From Altibacter sp. (GTDB lineage: Bacteria > Bacteroidota > Bacteroidia > Flavobacteriales > Flavobacteriaceae), in NCBI RefSeq assembly GCF_019913785.1, contig NZ_JAIOHK010000040.1, positions 1-52,646 of the forward strand: a DNA stretch of 52,646 nucleotides, read 5' to 3'. The notes below the pieces were generated by a model. The model saw only the letters and a program-made list of their open reading frames with translations, searched no databases and was not told the DNA's origin. The position numbers and the translations under genes are program-made. This document shows, in pieces, positions 52,309 to 52,646 of the stretch (the first letter of the stretch is position 1; every line of letters starts with the position of its first letter).

Positions 52309-52345
52309 AGTGAAATCAATTAAAATAAACAAATCGAATTTCACT
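52309..52345. promoter_or_regulatory. Inverted repeat in the leader of the NTT-HEAT gene
   Basis: AGTGAAAT (52309-52316) and ATTTCACT (52338-52345) are perfect inverted arms 21 bases apart, between the putative -7 element TACCTTTA (minus strand, 52349-52356) and the start at 52261. It could be an operator or a leader hairpin. Confidence 0.4.
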
Positions 52346-52381
52346 CTATAAAGGTAAATTAATTTTGGTTCGGACAGCTGC

Positions 52382-52410
52382 AAAAAAAAGGAGATTGAAA
52401 AAATCTCCTT
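52382..52410 (-). terminator. Terminator of the right-edge serine hydrolase gene
   Basis: AAGGAGATT (52388-52396), 5-base loop, AATCTCCTT (52402-52410). On the minus strand the stem runs into a further six T. It isolates the NTT-HEAT gene from the upstream transcript. Confidence 0.88.
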
Positions 52411-52453
52411 AATCGCTAATGCTTCTAGAATGTATGATGCCGAATCAAAATTC

Positions 52454-52646
52454 TTATTTCATACTTATAGCCGGGCGTTTCTTTAATACCTTTTCTACAG
52501 GTTTCACTAAACTTCGTATAATATTTTCTCCGTTGGGGTCGTCAATTAACGCAACTAATATATAGCGTCGATTAGGTTCTTTTCCCCATACCAGAATAGA
52601 ATCGGAATGGTAATTCTTCCAGGAGCCCGATTTTCTGAACAGGCGC
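52454..52646 (-). CDS. Serine hydrolase (beta-lactamase-like), C-terminal fragment
   Basis: The last 64 codons of a gene cut by the right edge; stop TAA at 52454-52456 on the minus strand. The visible part reads RLFRKSGSWKNYHSDSILVW, then GKEPNRRYILVALIDDPNG, with a KSG motif in the position of KTG in penicillin-binding-fold enzymes, followed by a C-terminal helix ending KKRPAISMK. The SxxK and SxN motifs lie outside the window. It shares the KSGS strand with the serine hydrolase at 48170-49429. Confidence 0.7.
   Translation of the reverse strand, partial: RLFRKSGSWKNYHSDSILVWGKEPNRRYILVALIDDPNGENIIRSLVKPVEKVLKKRPAISMK

Noticed and set aside
1-52646. tRNA, rRNA, riboswitch, integrase, transposase, prophage or attachment site
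   Set aside because: I looked for tRNA-like T-loops in gaps, terminal repeats and recombinase motifs and found none convincing; the region reads as core chromosome.

Overview
The window comes from a Bacteroidota chromosome, almost certainly a marine Flavobacteriaceae; the genus cannot be fixed from the sequence. Evidence: low-GC DNA, start codons without Shine-Dalgarno sequences, Bacteroidota-type promoters (TTG/TTTG, then TAnnTTTG), type IX secretion (T9SS) C-terminal sorting domains on exported proteins, lipoproteins with acidic +2 regions, and families typical of flavobacteria (LETM1-related biofilm protein, 2TM, DUF2141, DUF4331, head-GIN, fungalysin M36). I see no rRNA, tRNA, CRISPR, transposase, integrase or phage gene. 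No gene-free stretch exceeds 300 bases; the longest gaps are about 150-210 bases. Both window edges cut a gene.

Layout: (1) 1-5.3 kb: start of an exported M36 protease; an ECF sigma / RskA-type anti-sigma / small exported protein operon; facing it a minus-strand operon of two DUF4331-like proteins (apparently the two halves of the family on separate polypeptides) and a TPR lipoprotein. (2) 5.3-8.9 kb: overlapping envelope operon of a LETM1-related protein, a phosphoethanolamine-transferase-like enzyme and a FAM151/GDPD-like protein. (3) 15.4-8.9 kb, minus strand: TonB-dependent receptor, DUF2141, TPR protein, LytS-type kinase fused to a 2TM domain, three free 2TM proteins and a LytTR regulator. 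(4) 15.6-24.9 kb: T9SS DUF1028 protein, OmdA-like protein, membrane class III cyclase, small protein with 13-residue repeats, type II NADH dehydrogenase, a second ECF module, acyltransferase, Nudix hydrolase, lipoprotein cyclophilin, TRIC channel, RDD protein. (5) 24.9-31.0 kb: SpoIIM / membrane protein / DUF4129 / DUF4350 / MoxR / DUF58 operon. (6) 31.1-36 kb: a second DUF2141 protein, OxyR with both redox cysteines, small conserved protein, AIM24, DUF4442, leucine-rich-repeat T9SS protein. (7) 36-40.2 kb: DUF4870, a 58-codon gene, PadR, PspC, head-GIN, NTF2-like. (8) 40.2-45 kb: complete M36 protease, lipoprotein, TrxB, ICMT-like methyltransferase. (9) 45.2-52.6 kb: an exported dikinase-like protein (phosphohistidine domain followed by a PPDK-type ATP-grasp domain) coupled by TAATG to an exported serine hydrolase, facing an ATP/ADP-translocase-type (NTT/TLC) protein fused to HEAT repeats, then the end of another serine hydrolase.

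The most interesting part is region 9. A PEP-utiliser/ATP-grasp enzyme with a signal peptide should have no ATP in the periplasm, yet its neighbour is a nucleotide-transporter-family protein. I suggest, as an untested hypothesis, an extracytoplasmic phosphotransfer system. Its promoter carries a perfect inverted repeat between the -33 and -7 elements. Other points of note are the split DUF4331 pair beside a sigma/anti-sigma module, the four-copy 2TM signalling operon and the LETM1/transferase/FAM151 envelope operon.
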